From Pseudosulfitobacter koreensis (GTDB lineage Bacteria; Pseudomonadota; Alphaproteobacteria; Rhodobacterales; Rhodobacteraceae), in contig NZ_JANKJG010000008.1 of the NCBI RefSeq assembly GCF_024733015.1, positions 122,065 through 186,064 on the forward strand: a stretch of 64,000 nt of DNA. Reading direction: 5' to 3'. Under the pieces are notes generated by a model. That model was not told where the DNA came from. It did not search any database and saw only the letters and a program-made list of their open reading frames with translations. Positions 1-9,081 of the stretch are shown one piece after another. The position numbers were made by a program, and so were the translations under genes. The first letter of the stretch is position 1, and the number at the start of each line of letters is the position of its first letter.

Positions 1-80
1 TAGGTCTGCGCCGCCTCCGGCACCCAGGCTGGCGTATCTGCGATCAACGACCGTTGATCGGCATATCGGTCGGTCCTCAT
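1..80 (-). CDS. N-terminus of a DUF6456-like protein (partial)
   Basis: The reverse strand has an ATG at 80 with a good ribosome binding site (AGGGGA about 7 bases upstream) and stays open to the window edge. About 26 residues are visible, including the stretch TPAWVPEAAQT. This resembles, from memory, the start of the Rhodobacterales helix-turn-helix proteins carrying DUF6456, which tend to sit beside a DUF6477 gene as here. The gene diverges from the DUF6477 gene at 339. The family name is inference from a short fragment and the neighbour. Confidence 0.5.
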   Translation of the reverse strand, partial: MRTDRYADQRSLIADTPAWVPEAAQT

Positions 81-109
81 GTGTCTTCCCCTGACATTTG
101 CCCGCATCG

Positions 110-165
110 TTATCCACAGACTTATCCCCACAACCTAGAAGTGCACTGGTTACGCATTTCTTAAC
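110..165. promoter_or_regulatory. DnaA-box pair and CtrA-like site in a divergent spacer
   Basis: Positions 110-118 read TTATCCACA, a perfect match to the DnaA-box consensus, and 122-130 read TTATCCCCA, one base away. Twenty bases on, TTAC (150-153), seven bases, then TTAAC (161-165) match the CtrA consensus TTAA-N7-TTAAC with one mismatch. The sites lie between the divergent genes starting at 80 and 339. The motifs are seen directly; binding is inference. Confidence 0.5.
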
Positions 166-338
166 AAATCGCGATCAGGGCAATCATTGTTGCCAAATCA
201 TAAACTCTGGTGACAGGGGCGGACGCTGCTGGGGGGATGCACGCAACACCCTGTGCGGCTGTGCCAATGTGACGGCTCGACGGCTTCCGACGAGCCCCAA
301 ACCGGCCCCAGACACGCCAGCGCAAAGGACAAAACCCC

Positions 339-626
339 ATGCAAGATATCCTGTCGATGCTTTCCGCCATTCACCGCCCGCGCCTGCTGATGCGCGCGGC
401 GCGTTTCGGCGCCGACACATACCGGCGCGACGTGCATCTGCCGCGCCTGCTGGGCTACGGCACGCTGCCCCGCTACGGGGCGGCGCTGATGCAATTGATG
501 GAAATGGAATCGGCGCTGAATGCCCAGCGCAAGGCGGATGACACGAGCTATAGCCTGACGCGCCACATCGACGTGCTGATCGCCATCGTGGCCGAGGCCC
601 GTGTAATGCGCGCCGCCCTGAGCTGA
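339..626 (+). CDS. DUF6477 family protein
   Basis: A 95-residue protein rich in Arg and Leu, with no signal peptide or membrane segment. The central stretch RRDVHLPRLLGYGTLPR and the Arg/Leu-rich N-terminus match my memory of the DUF6477 family, found mainly in Rhodobacterales and without known function. An AAAGGA-like ribosome binding site lies 9 bases before the ATG. It diverges from the DUF6456-like gene and converges on the MttB-like gene, and its stop codon lies in the loop of a strong hairpin. Confidence 0.7.
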   Translation: MQDILSMLSAIHRPRLLMRAARFGADTYRRDVHLPRLLGYGTLPRYGAALMQLMEMESALNAQRKADDTSYSLTRHIDVLIAIVAEARVMRAALS

Positions 627-639
627 CAGGGCGGCGCGC
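608..639 (+). terminator. 13-bp perfect hairpin over the DUF6477 stop codon
   Basis: A 13-bp perfect GC-rich stem (608-620 with 627-639) encloses a 6-base loop that holds the TGA stop. The bases after it include a weak GTGTTT tract. It separates convergent genes, so it probably ends transcription of the plus-strand gene. The T tract is poor for intrinsic termination. Confidence 0.5.
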
Positions 640-649
640 GAAGCGGTGT

Positions 650-2197
650 TTACATGAACGAATCCGGTTCAGCCGCCTTGCGCTTGGCCACAAAGGCATC
701 CAGCGCTTCGACAATGCCCGGGTCGATTGCCGGCTGCTGGTAGTCGTTCAGCATCTTCTCGACACGGATGCTGGCCAGCGCCTGCGTGTCGCGCGCGCCG
801 TCGTCCTGCCAGGTCTCATAGGGCTTGTAGTCCAGCAGGTCCGATTTCCAGAACGCGGATTTGAAATTCGCCTGCGTGTGGGCACATCCCAGATAATGCC
901 CGCCGGGCCCGACCTCGCGAATCGCGTCCATCGCCTGCGCGTTCTCGTCGATCTGAACGCCGCGGGCCAGGTGGTGCAGAACGCCCAGCTGGTCGGCGTC
1001 CATCACGAATTTCTCGAAGGACGACACCAGCCCGCCTTCCAGCCAGCCACAGGCGTGCAGCATGAAGTTCACACCCGACAAAAGCCCCATGTTCAGCGAG
1101 TTCGACGTCTCATAGGCCGCCTGCGCATCGGGCAGTTTCGATCCGCAGAACGATCCCGCCGAGCGGAACGGCAGCCCCATACGCCGCGCCAGTTGCCCCG
1201 CACCATAGGTGATGTGCGACGCTTCCGGCGTGCCAAAGGTCGGCGCACCCGAGTTCATGTCGATGGACGTCACGAACGCCCCGAAGATCACCGGCGCGCC
1301 CTTGCGGCAAAGCTGGCTATAGGCGATGCCCGCCAGCACTTCGGCCAATACCTGCGTCAGCGTGCCCATCACCGACACCGGCGCCATGGCACCGCCCACG
1401 ATGAACGGCGAGATGATGCAGGCCTGATTGTTCTGCGCATAGACTTCCAGCGCGCCCATCATCACATCGTCAAAGGTCATCGGCGAGTTGATGTTGATCA
1501 GCGAGGTCATCACCGTGTTCTGCTGCACGAAATCCTCGCCAAACAGCACACCGCACATATCCACCGAATCCTGCGCACGGCTCGGCTCGGTGACCGATCC
1601 CATGAACGGTTTGTCCGACAGGGTCATGTGCGCATAAAGCATGTCGAGGTGGCGCTTGTTCACCGGCACATCCGTAGGCTCGCAGACCGTGCCGCCCGAA
1701 TGGTGCAGCCACTTCGACATATACGCCAGCTTCACGAACTTCTGGAAATCCGCCAGCGTCGCATAGCGCCGTCCACCGGCGGCATCGCGCACGAAGGGTG
1801 GGCCGTAAACCGGGGCCAGCACCAGGTTGCGCCCGCCGACGACGACATTGCGCTCGGGGTTGCGCGCATGCTGAGTGTACTCGCTGGGCGCCGTCTTGCA
1901 CAACTCGCGCGCCAGACCCTTGGGGATGCGCACGCGCTCCCCGTCCACATCCGCACCCGCATCGCGCCAGCGTTGCAGGGCGGCCGGGTTGTCGGGAAAG
2001 TTCACGCCGATTTCTTCCAAGATGATCTCGGCGTTGGTCTCGATGATCTCCAGCGCTTCCTCGGTCAGCACTTCAAAGTTGGGAATGTTGCGCTCGATGT
2101 ACTTTGCCGTCTCGAACGACACTGCGCTGCGCTCGGCGCGCCGTGCAGCGCCACCGCCACCGCGTCCGCGCCGTCCAGATGTTGCTGTATCCGTCAT
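650..2197 (-). CDS. MttB-like corrinoid methyltransferase family protein without pyrrolysine
   Basis: A 515-residue protein of the trimethylamine methyltransferase (MttB, COG5598) superfamily. An Arg/Gly-rich N-terminal tail of about 25 residues precedes the TIM-barrel region, which carries family blocks such as SGGTVCEPTDVP and FGAFVTSIDMNSGAP. True MttB reads an in-frame amber codon as pyrrolysine. This frame is open throughout, so it belongs to the non-Pyl branch, which includes glycine betaine and other quaternary amine methyltransferases. No corrinoid protein, MtbA/MtgA-like or RamA-like gene lies nearby. The substrate is therefore unknown; a methylated amine or betaine is the family-based guess. 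Confidence 0.85.
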   Translation of the reverse strand: MTDTATSGRRGRGGGGAARRAERSAVSFETAKYIERNIPNFEVLTEEALEIIETNAEIILEEIGVNFPDNPAALQRWRDAGADVDGERVRIPKGLARELCKTAPSEYTQHARNPERNVVVGGRNLVLAPVYGPPFVRDAAGGRRYATLADFQKFVKLAYMSKWLHHSGGTVCEPTDVPVNKRHLDMLYAHMTLSDKPFMGSVTEPSRAQDSVDMCGVLFGEDFVQQNTVMTSLININSPMTFDDVMMGALEVYAQNNQACIISPFIVGGAMAPVSVMGTLTQVLAEVLAGIAYSQLCRKGAPVIFGAFVTSIDMNSGAPTFGTPEASHITYGAGQLARRMGLPFRSAGSFCGSKLPDAQAAYETSNSLNMGLLSGVNFMLHACGWLEGGLVSSFEKFVMDADQLGVLHHLARGVQIDENAQAMDAIREVGPGGHYLGCAHTQANFKSAFWKSDLLDYKPYETWQDDGARDTQALASIRVEKMLNDYQQPAIDPGIVEALDAFVAKRKAAEPDSFM

Positions 2198-2320
2198 GAT
2201 TCCATTCCCTCGTCTGTGCGGGTGCCTGTCTTGACCCGCTGATTAGCCCAGCACCGTCGCCCGGCGCACGCTCTGAACGGCAGCCAGCGGCAAAAAACGA
2301 CATATCGCGGGCCGGACCCG

Positions 2321-2364
2321 CTTCATCTTGCAAAATAAACTCCGGGGTCCGGGGCAGAGCCCCG
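2321..2364. repeat. Dispersed GC-rich palindromic repeat, copy 1
   Basis: The sequence CTTCATCTTG, a short A-rich link ending ATAAAC, then TCCGGGGTCCGGGGCAGAGC and CCCG. It is nearly identical to 60551-60595 and related in inverted orientation to 45991-46028. The core CGGGG-CAGAG-CCCCG forms a hairpin. It lies between the MttB-like gene and guaA and looks like a REP-type intergenic element. Confidence 0.6.
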
Positions 2365-2407
2365 TCAGGCGCTTGCCACAGCCAGCCCACAGCCTTAACA
2401 GGTTCGC

Positions 2408-3970
2408 ATGAAACAAAGCTCCCATGACCGCCTCCTGATCATCGACTTCGGCAGCCAGGTAACGCAGCTGATCGCGCGCCGCCTGCGCGAACTGAACGTC
2501 TATTGCGAAATCCACCCGTTCAACATGGTGACCGACGCCTTCCTTGCGGACTTTGCGCCCAAGGCGGTGATCTTCTCGGGCGGCCCGTCTTCGGTCTTTG
2601 CCGAAGGTGCGCCGATGCCGCCCATGTCGGTCTTCGATCTGGGCGTGCCGATCCTGGGCATCTGCTATGGCCAGCAGGTGATGATGCATTGCCTCGGCGG
2701 CAAGGTGGAACGCGGTCAGGGCACGGCAGAGTTCGGGCGCGCCTATGTCTCCAAGGGGGCCAAGCCCCTCGACTGGCTGAACGGCTGGTTCCTGGAAGAG
2801 CGCGAACAGGTCTGGATGAGCCACGGCGACCACGTCAGCGCCCTTGCCCCCGGCTTCGAGGTGTTCGGCACTTCGCCCCACGCGCCCTTCGCCATCACCG
2901 CCGATCCTGCGCGCAATTTCTTCGCCGTGCAATTCCACCCCGAGGTGCACCACACCCCCAACGGCAAGACGCTCTATCAGAATTTCGTCAAGTTGGCGGG
3001 GTTCAAGGGCGACTGGACGATGGACGCCTACCGCGACGAAGCCGTGCAGCGCATCCGCGATCAGGTCGGCGACGGCAAGGTGATCTGCGCGCTCTCCGGC
3101 GGTGTCGACAGTTCCGTCGCTGCCGTGCTGATCCACGAGGCCATCGGCGAACAGCTCACTTGCGTCTATGTCGATCACGGCCTGATGCGCAAAGCCGAAA
3201 GCGAACAGGTCGTGGGCATGTTCCGCGAGCATTATAACCTGCCGCTGATCCACGCCGACGAATCCGAACTGTTCCTGGGCAAGCTCGAAGGTGTCAGCGA
3301 CCCCGAGACCAAGCGCAAGATCATCGGCGGCCTCTTCATCGACGTGTTCGAGAAATACGCCAAGCAGATCGGCGGCGCGGATTTCCTGGCCCAGGGCACG
3401 CTCTACCCCGACGTGATCGAAAGTGTTTCGTTCTCTGGCGGTCCGTCGGTCACCATCAAATCGCACCACAACGTCGGCGGCCTGCCCGAGCGGATGAACA
3501 TGCAACTGGTCGAGCCGCTGCGCGAGCTCTTCAAGGACGAGGTCCGCGCGCTGGGTCGCGAGCTGGGCCTGCCCGACAGCTTCATCGGGCGCCACCCCTT
3601 CCCCGGTCCGGGTCTGGCGATCCGCTGCCCCGGCGAGATCACCCGCGCCAAGCTCGACATCCTGCGCGAGGCCGATGCCGTCTATATCGACCAGATCCGC
3701 AAGCACGGGCTTTATGACGAGATCTGGCAAGCCTTCGTCGCGATCCTGCCCGTGCGCACCGTCGGCGTGATGGGCGACGGGCGCACCTACGATTTCGCCT
3801 GCGCCCTGCGCGCGGTGACCTCCGTGGACGGCATGACCGCCGACTATTACCCCTTCACCCACGAATTCCTGGGCGAAACCGCCACACGGATCATCAACGA
3901 GGTGCCGGGCATCAACCGCGTCACCTACGACATCACCTCGAAACCTCCGGGCACCATCGAGTGGGAATAA
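2408..3970 (+). CDS. guaA: GMP synthase (glutamine-hydrolysing)
   Basis: Converts XMP, glutamine and ATP to GMP, the last step of guanine nucleotide synthesis. At 520 residues it has the full two-part form. An N-terminal class I glutamine amidotransferase has its nucleophile in GICYGQQ (C86) and the His/Glu pair in FHPE. The ATP-pyrophosphatase domain has the P-loop SGGVDSS, and the dimerisation domain ends with KPPGTIEWE, the family's usual C-terminus. The gene stands alone, with the MttB-like gene divergent upstream and a co-directional exporter gene downstream. Confidence 0.98.
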   Translation: MKQSSHDRLLIIDFGSQVTQLIARRLRELNVYCEIHPFNMVTDAFLADFAPKAVIFSGGPSSVFAEGAPMPPMSVFDLGVPILGICYGQQVMMHCLGGKVERGQGTAEFGRAYVSKGAKPLDWLNGWFLEEREQVWMSHGDHVSALAPGFEVFGTSPHAPFAITADPARNFFAVQFHPEVHHTPNGKTLYQNFVKLAGFKGDWTMDAYRDEAVQRIRDQVGDGKVICALSGGVDSSVAAVLIHEAIGEQLTCVYVDHGLMRKAESEQVVGMFREHYNLPLIHADESELFLGKLEGVSDPETKRKIIGGLFIDVFEKYAKQIGGADFLAQGTLYPDVIESVSFSGGPSVTIKSHHNVGGLPERMNMQLVEPLRELFKDEVRALGRELGLPDSFIGRHPFPGPGLAIRCPGEITRAKLDILREADAVYIDQIRKHGLYDEIWQAFVAILPVRTVGVMGDGRTYDFACALRAVTSVDGMTADYYPFTHEFLGETATRIINEVPGINRVTYDITSKPPGTIEWE

Positions 3971-4057
3971 ACGCCACTGCGGCAGCCACGCACGCGGGGC
4001 TGCCCGCAACATCCAAGCCTGCATCCAAGCCCCCATCAAAGTCAGGGCCCTGACCCC

Positions 4058-4918
4058 ATGAACCCCATCCTCAAGGCCGCCCTCTGGATGAGCGGGTCCA
4101 TCGCGTCGTTTTCCGCAATGGCCGTGGCGGGGCGCGAGGTGGCCTACGAACTCGATACATTCGAGATCATGATGTACCGCAGCCTCGTGGGCGTGGTCAT
4201 CGTCTGCCTTGTGGCGGGGCTGACCGGTACGTGGCGGCAGATCAACACCCAGCAGATGAGCACGCATCTCATCCGCAACGTGGCGCATTTCACCGGCCAG
4301 AACCTGTGGTTCTATGCGGTCACCGTGATCCCGCTGGCGCAGGTCTTCGCGCTCGAGTTCACCTCGCCGATCTGGGTGATCGTGCTGTCGCCGCTGATCC
4401 TGGGCGAACGTCTGACGCTGGTGCGTGCGCTGGCGGCCCTCATGGGCTTTGGCGGCATCTTGATCGTGGCGCGCCCGGATGTCGGTGCGATCAATGCGGG
4501 CGTGGTGACGGCGGCCAGTGCGGCGATCTTCTTTGCGCTGACCATCATGTTCACCAAGCGGCTGACGCGCACCCAGTCGATCACCTGTATCCTGTTCTGG
4601 CTGACCGCGATGCAGGTTGTCATGGGCGTGGCCATGGCGGGATACGACGGCGACGTGATGCTGCCCACCGCGGCAACCCTGCCCTGGCTGGTGCTGATCG
4701 GGCTGGCGGGTCTGCTCGCACACTTCTGCCTCACCAATGCGCTGAAGATCGCACCGGCGACCGTGGTGGTGCCCATCGACTTCATCCGCCTGCCGACCAT
4801 CGCAGTCGTGGGCATGCTGCTCTATGCCGAAGCCATCGACGTCTGGGTCTTCGTCGGTGCCGCGGTGATCTTTGCCGGCAACTACATGAACATCTGGTTC
4901 GAGACCCGCCGCCGCTGA
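4058..4918 (+). CDS. EamA-type DMT superfamily transporter
   Basis: A 286-residue inner-membrane protein with about ten predicted transmembrane helices in two EamA halves. Seen in the sequence: long hydrophobic runs and the family-typical end of the first half, EFTSPIWVIVLSPLILGE. Members usually export metabolites or amino acids, but the substrate cannot be read from sequence. A second DMT gene follows 52 bases later on the same strand. The two are not close copies, so the tandem is probably an old one. A perfect palindrome TCAGGGCCCTGA lies just before the start. Confidence 0.9.
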   Translation: MNPILKAALWMSGSIASFSAMAVAGREVAYELDTFEIMMYRSLVGVVIVCLVAGLTGTWRQINTQQMSTHLIRNVAHFTGQNLWFYAVTVIPLAQVFALEFTSPIWVIVLSPLILGERLTLVRALAALMGFGGILIVARPDVGAINAGVVTAASAAIFFALTIMFTKRLTRTQSITCILFWLTAMQVVMGVAMAGYDGDVMLPTAATLPWLVLIGLAGLLAHFCLTNALKIAPATVVVPIDFIRLPTIAVVGMLLYAEAIDVWVFVGAAVIFAGNYMNIWFETRRR

Positions 4919-4970
4919 TTGCGCAGTTTTCGGATCGTCCGGGCGTCATCGCATCGCTAGGACTGTGGCC

Positions 4971-5903
4971 ATGACAGATCAAAAATCCATATCCGGCCGT
5001 GCATGGGCCGAAATGCTGCTTCTCGGGGCCATCTGGGGCGGCTCGTTCCTGTCGATCCGCATTGCCTTGGACGAGATCGGGCCGTTGACCGCCGTAGCAC
5101 ACCGCACCGGCTGGGCGATGCTGGCGCTGTGGGGTGTCGTGGCCCTGCGGCGCATTCCCTTGCCCCGCGACCTGCGCATCTGGGGCGCGTTTCTGGTCAT
5201 GGGCCTTCTGAACAACGTCATCCCCTTCGGCCTCATGGCCTGGGGGCAATTGCACATCGCAAGCGGCCTCACATCGATCTTCAACGCCGCCACCGCGATC
5301 TTCGGCGTTCTGGCCGCAGCGCTGTTCTTCGCGGACGAACGCATGACGGCGCGCCGCGCCTTTGGCGTGGCCCTGGGCTTTGCCGGGGTGGTCACCGCCA
5401 TCGGTCTGGACAATCTGCACAGTTTCGATCTGCAAAGCCTCGCACAACTCGCTGTCCTTGCCGGTGCCGCCAGCTATGCGCTGGCCAGCGTCTGGGCGCG
5501 CAAGCATCTGGGCGGGTTGCACCCGGCGCTGGCGGCAGCGGGCATGCTGACCGGGTCCAGCCTGATCACCCTGCCACTGGCCTGGACAGTCGAGGGGCCG
5601 ATCACGCTGGCACTTGCGCCCGACACCCTGCTGGCCATCGCCTATTACGCGATCATCGCCACCGCCGGAGCCTATCTGCTCTACTACCGCGTGCTGCAGA
5701 TGGCAGGCAGCGGCAATCTGATGATCGTCACCCTGCTGATCCCGCCCGTGGCCATCACCCTCGGCGCATGGGTGCGCGATGAAACGCTTGGTCCGAACGC
5801 CTATGCGGGCTTTGGATTGCTGGCGCTGGGGCTCATTGTTCTGGACGGACGCGTATGGAAACGCATCCGCCCCCGCACGTCTGAGCAGAGTGACCACGCG
5901 TAA
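4971..5903 (+). CDS. EamA-type DMT superfamily transporter
   Basis: A 310-residue inner-membrane protein with two EamA repeats and about ten hydrophobic helices. The N-terminal motif LGAIWGGSFLSIRIALDEIGP is typical of the family. The ATG at 4971 is preferred over an in-frame GTG at 4965. It sits in tandem after another DMT gene and may share its transcript. The substrate is unknown; homologues are often annotated as drug/metabolite or amino-acid exporters. Confidence 0.9.
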   Translation: MTDQKSISGRAWAEMLLLGAIWGGSFLSIRIALDEIGPLTAVAHRTGWAMLALWGVVALRRIPLPRDLRIWGAFLVMGLLNNVIPFGLMAWGQLHIASGLTSIFNAATAIFGVLAAALFFADERMTARRAFGVALGFAGVVTAIGLDNLHSFDLQSLAQLAVLAGAASYALASVWARKHLGGLHPALAAAGMLTGSSLITLPLAWTVEGPITLALAPDTLLAIAYYAIIATAGAYLLYYRVLQMAGSGNLMIVTLLIPPVAITLGAWVRDETLGPNAYAGFGLLALGLIVLDGRVWKRIRPRTSEQSDHA

Positions 5904-6014
5904 ACGCAACCCCTTTCCTTTGCGTCAGGAATTGACGGAACGCGGTTGAATACGCTTTGCTGGCTTAGCTCCGCCCGTACTCACCCTGCGGAGCAGCTTC
6001 TGGGGAGGAGTGAC

Positions 6015-7121
6015 ATGACAGTAAAGACCATCGCCATTGCGGCGCTGCTGGGCTCGGCTTGCACGGCGCAGGCGGGCGGCATCGACCGTTCCGGCCAATC
6101 CATCATGGCCCTGTTCGAGGCCGGCCGCTATGCCGAGTTCAGCCTCGGCTCGATTTCGCCCGACACCTCTGGCACCGCCGTGGCAGGCTTGGGCGGTTTT
6201 GGCTCGGGCGACATGACATCCAGCTACCTGCAGCTTGGCGCGGCCTACAAGGCAGACATCAACGACCGCCTGTCCTATGCGATCATTTACGATCAGCCCT
6301 TCGGCGCGTCCGTGGATTATCCAACAGGCACAGGCTATTACGCAGCCGGAGCCAGCGCCGATCTGGACTCGCACGCACTTACAGGCCTGTTGCGCTACAA
6401 GTTCGCGAACAACTTCAGCGTCCATGGCGGTCTGCGCGTTCAAAGCATCGAAGCGACGGCCGTAGTGCCTTTTATTCCCAGCGGACCATATAGTGTAAAC
6501 GGTGACCGGGATATCGGCGTCGGCTATGTAGCCGGTGTCGCATACGAAAGACCTGATATCGCATTGCGTGTCGCTTTGACATATAACTCGAGTATCGAGC
6601 ACGACGTTGAAACGACCGAAAATTCGGCACTTGGATCAAACACTTCAACTACTGAGATTGAAACACCGCAATCGGTCAACCTGGACTTCCAGAGCGGCAT
6701 CGCGAAAGACACCCTGCTGTTCGGCGGCATTCGCTGGGCCGAATGGTCCGCCTTCGACATCAGCCCGGCGGACTATAGAACGGTCAGCGGCGGCGGCTCG
6801 CTCGTCAGCTACGACAACGACGTGTTCACCTATTCGCTGGGTGTCGGTCGGCGCTTGAACGACAACTGGTCGGTCTCCGCCTCGGTCGGCTATGAAAAGT
6901 CCAACGGCGGCTTTGCCAGCAACCTCGGGCCCACGGACGGCAACAAGAGCCTCGCGCTCGCGGCAGTCTATACCCAGGACAACATGAAGATCACCACCGG
7001 CATCCGCTACGTCAACATCGGTGATGCACAGACCTCGATAGATGGCGGGCTTTCAACCGCCGCAAACTTCGAGGACAACCACGCCGTCGCCATCGGCGTC
7101 AAGGTCGGCTACAGCTTCTGA
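6015..7121 (+). CDS. OmpP1/FadL family outer-membrane transporter
   Basis: A 368-residue outer-membrane beta-barrel related to FadL, which takes up hydrophobic compounds. It starts with a signal peptide of about 20 residues ending TAQA. The plug-like GGIDRSGQS segment follows, then alternating amphipathic strands ending in VKVGYSF with a terminal Phe, as outer-membrane proteins require. The ATG at 6015 is chosen because GGGGAGGAG precedes it; an upstream ATG at 5946 would add a non-signal extension. Part of the middle (about 6470-6670) is less GC-rich than the flanks, and this stretch probably encodes variable loops. A strong terminator follows the gene. Confidence 0.9.
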   Translation: MTVKTIAIAALLGSACTAQAGGIDRSGQSIMALFEAGRYAEFSLGSISPDTSGTAVAGLGGFGSGDMTSSYLQLGAAYKADINDRLSYAIIYDQPFGASVDYPTGTGYYAAGASADLDSHALTGLLRYKFANNFSVHGGLRVQSIEATAVVPFIPSGPYSVNGDRDIGVGYVAGVAYERPDIALRVALTYNSSIEHDVETTENSALGSNTSTTEIETPQSVNLDFQSGIAKDTLLFGGIRWAEWSAFDISPADYRTVSGGGSLVSYDNDVFTYSLGVGRRLNDNWSVSASVGYEKSNGGFASNLGPTDGNKSLALAAVYTQDNMKITTGIRYVNIGDAQTSIDGGLSTAANFEDNHAVAIGVKVGYSF

Positions 7122-7151
7122 TCCCGCCCTTCACCGGCACGAGACCTGAAA

Positions 7152-7178
7152 CCCGCAGCCCACAAGCTGCGGGTTTTT
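7152..7178 (+). terminator. Rho-independent terminator after the FadL-type gene
   Basis: CCCGCAGC (7152-7159), a six-base loop, GCTGCGGG (7166-7173), then TTTTT. This is a perfect 8-bp GC-rich stem with a T tract, 31 bases after the stop codon. Confidence 0.92.
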
Positions 7179-7259
7179 CCGTTTGTGCACGGGGCCGAAC
7201 TGGCGTCTCTTGCAGCACTCGGGTAGGAACGTCCCCAAACAGATGACGGACCCCGACCG

Positions 7260-8132
7260 ATGCTTTATCCAGATGCCGCAAGCTGGCGTGATGCCAGCGA
7301 AAAACGAGTGCTCGTCTATGGCATGTCCGGCCTGGGCAAGACCCATATGTCGACGCTGCTGCGTGCCTCCGGCGCGTGGTTCCACTACTCGATCGACTAC
7401 CGCATCGGCACGCGCTACATGGGCGAATTCATCGCCGACAACGCCAAGGCCGAGGCGATGAAAGTACCGTTCCTGCGCGATTTGCTGATGACAGACAGCA
7501 TCTACATCGGCTCCAACATCACGTTCGACAACCTCTCACCCGTCGCCACCTATCTGGGCAAACCGGGCGATCCCGCGCTCGGCGGTCTGCCCATCGCCGA
7601 ATACACGCGCCGTCAGGAACAGTTCCGCAAGGCCGAGATCAACGCCCTGCAGGACACCGCCTATTTCGCCGGACGCGGCCGCGCGCTTTATGGCTATCCG
7701 CACTTCATCTGCGACACCGGCGGGTCGATCTGCGAATGGGTCGATGCAACGGACGATCACGATCCGCTGATGACGGAACTGTCGGCCTGCTGCCTGCCCG
7801 TCTGGATCAAGGGCAGCGATGCCCACACCGCAGAGTTGATCCGCCGCTTTGACAAGGCCCCGAAACCGATGGCCTACCTGCCCGCGTTCCTGTTGCAGTG
7901 CTGGCAGGAATACCTAGCGGAAACAGGGCTCTCCGAGGCAAAGGTGAACCCCGACGCCTTTATCCGCTGGACCTATGCGCGCGCACTGGCCCACCGTCAG
8001 CCGCGCTATCAGGCGATGTCGCGCTGGGGCGTCACCGTCACCGCCGACGCAGTGGCGGCCATGAACAGCCCCGCCGATTTCACCGACCTGATCGCCGACG
8101 CCCTTGAGCGGCGCAGCCAAGACCCTATCTGA
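7260..8132 (+). CDS. P-loop ATPase family protein, function unknown
   Basis: A 290-residue cytoplasmic protein with a Walker A motif GMSGLGKTH around residues 20-28. There is no obvious Walker B of a known class, no membrane segment and no signal peptide. It lies 31 bases before metA on the same strand and probably shares its transcript. I recall the same neighbour in other Rhodobacterales, but no function is established and the link to methionine synthesis is only positional. Confidence 0.7.
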   Translation: MLYPDAASWRDASEKRVLVYGMSGLGKTHMSTLLRASGAWFHYSIDYRIGTRYMGEFIADNAKAEAMKVPFLRDLLMTDSIYIGSNITFDNLSPVATYLGKPGDPALGGLPIAEYTRRQEQFRKAEINALQDTAYFAGRGRALYGYPHFICDTGGSICEWVDATDDHDPLMTELSACCLPVWIKGSDAHTAELIRRFDKAPKPMAYLPAFLLQCWQEYLAETGLSEAKVNPDAFIRWTYARALAHRQPRYQAMSRWGVTVTADAVAAMNSPADFTDLIADALERRSQDPI

Positions 8133-8163
8133 CCCTTCTCCAAACAAGTCCGGACCCAAGCCA

Positions 8164-9081
8164 ATGCCCATCAAGATCCCATCCACCCTGCCCGCCTACG
8201 ACGTGCTGACCCGCGAGGGTGTGATGGTTGTCGACGAGGAACTGGCCGCCAGCCAGGACATCCGCCCGCTGCGGATCGCTCTGCTGAACCTGATGCCCAA
8301 GAAGATCCAGACCGAAACCCAGTTTGCCCGTCTGATCGGGGCCACGCCGCTGCAGATCGAGTTCAGCCTGATCCGCATGTCCGAGCACAACACCCGCAAC
8401 ACCGCCGCCGAGCATATGGAGAGTTTCTACCGCCCCTTTTCCGAGGTCACGGAAGAGAAATTCGACGGGCTGATCATCACCGGCGCGCCGATCGAACATC
8501 TCAATTTCGACGAGGTCGGCTATTGGGACGAGTTGCAGCAGGTGATGGACTGGACCCAGACCAATGTGCATTCCACCTTTGGCGTGTGCTGGGGCGGCAT
8601 GGCGATGATCAACCATTTTCACGGGGTGCAGAAACACATCCTGGACAAGAAGGCATTCGGCTGTTTCCGGCACCGGAATCTGGCACCCGCCTCGCCCTAT
8701 CTGCGGGGGTTCTCGGATGATTGCGTGATCCCCGTCAGCCGCTGGACCGAAATGCGCCAGGCCGAGGTCGATGCCGCGACCGGGCTGCGCACGCTTCTGG
8801 GCAGCGACGAGGTCGGCCCCTGTCTGGTCGAGGATGTAGCGCACCGCGCGCTCTATATCTTCAACCACTTTGAGTATGACAGCGACACGCTGAAACAGGA
8901 ATACGACCGCGACGTGGCCGCAGGCACCGAAATCAACGTGCCGATGAACTATTACCCCAACGACGACCCCAGCCAGCCGCCGCAGAACCGCTGGCGCAGC
9001 CATGCGCATCTCTTGTACGGGAACTGGATCAATGAAATCTACCAGTCCACGCCGTTCGATCTGGCTAAAATTGGGACATAA
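8164..9081 (+). CDS. metA: Homoserine O-acyltransferase, MetA type (predicted acetyl-specific)
   Basis: Acylates homoserine, committing it to methionine. The 305-residue protein has the MetA fold, with catalytic Cys142 (GVCWGG), His235 and Glu237 (NHFEYD). Residue 111, in [10 protein letters not shown], is Glu. In characterised MetA enzymes Glu here selects acetyl-CoA, while Gly (as in E. coli) selects succinyl-CoA, so acetyltransferase activity is predicted despite the usual succinyltransferase name. The ATG at 8164 gives the conserved start MPIKIPS; a TTG further upstream is unlikely. It is probably co-transcribed with the ATPase gene before it, and the hydrolase gene starts inside its 3' end. 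Confidence 0.95.
   Translation: MPIKIPSTLPAYDVLTREGVMVVDEELAASQDIRPLRIALLNLMPKKIQTETQFARLIGATPLQIEFSLIRMSEHNTRNTAAEHMESFYRPFSEVTEEKFDGLIITGAPIEHLNFDEVGYWDELQQVMDWTQTNVHSTFGVCWGGMAMINHFHGVQKHILDKKAFGCFRHRNLAPASPYLRGFSDDCVIPVSRWTEMRQAEVDAATGLRTLLGSDEVGPCLVEDVAHRALYIFNHFEYDSDTLKQEYDRDVAAGTEINVPMNYYPNDDPSQPPQNRWRSHAHLLYGNWINEIYQSTPFDLAKIGT

Noticed and set aside
100..170. Chromosomal origin of replication
   Set aside because: DnaA and CtrA motifs are present, but there is no AT-rich unwinding region or box cluster and none of the usual alphaproteobacterial origin neighbours (hemE, parAB, dnaA).
650..2197. Pyrrolysine in the MttB-like gene
   Set aside because: The frame has no in-frame amber codon and no pyrrolysine machinery is nearby.
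2243..4723. Minus-strand open frame of over 800 codons opposite guaA and the first DMT gene
   Set aside because: It mirrors real genes on the other strand. It is rich in Asp, His and Gln with no family motif, as expected of antisense to GC-rich coding DNA.
7179..8163. SAM-responsive riboswitch before metA
   Set aside because: The metA leader is only 31 bases and the spacer before the ATPase gene shows no SAM-II-like pseudoknot core that I can recognise.
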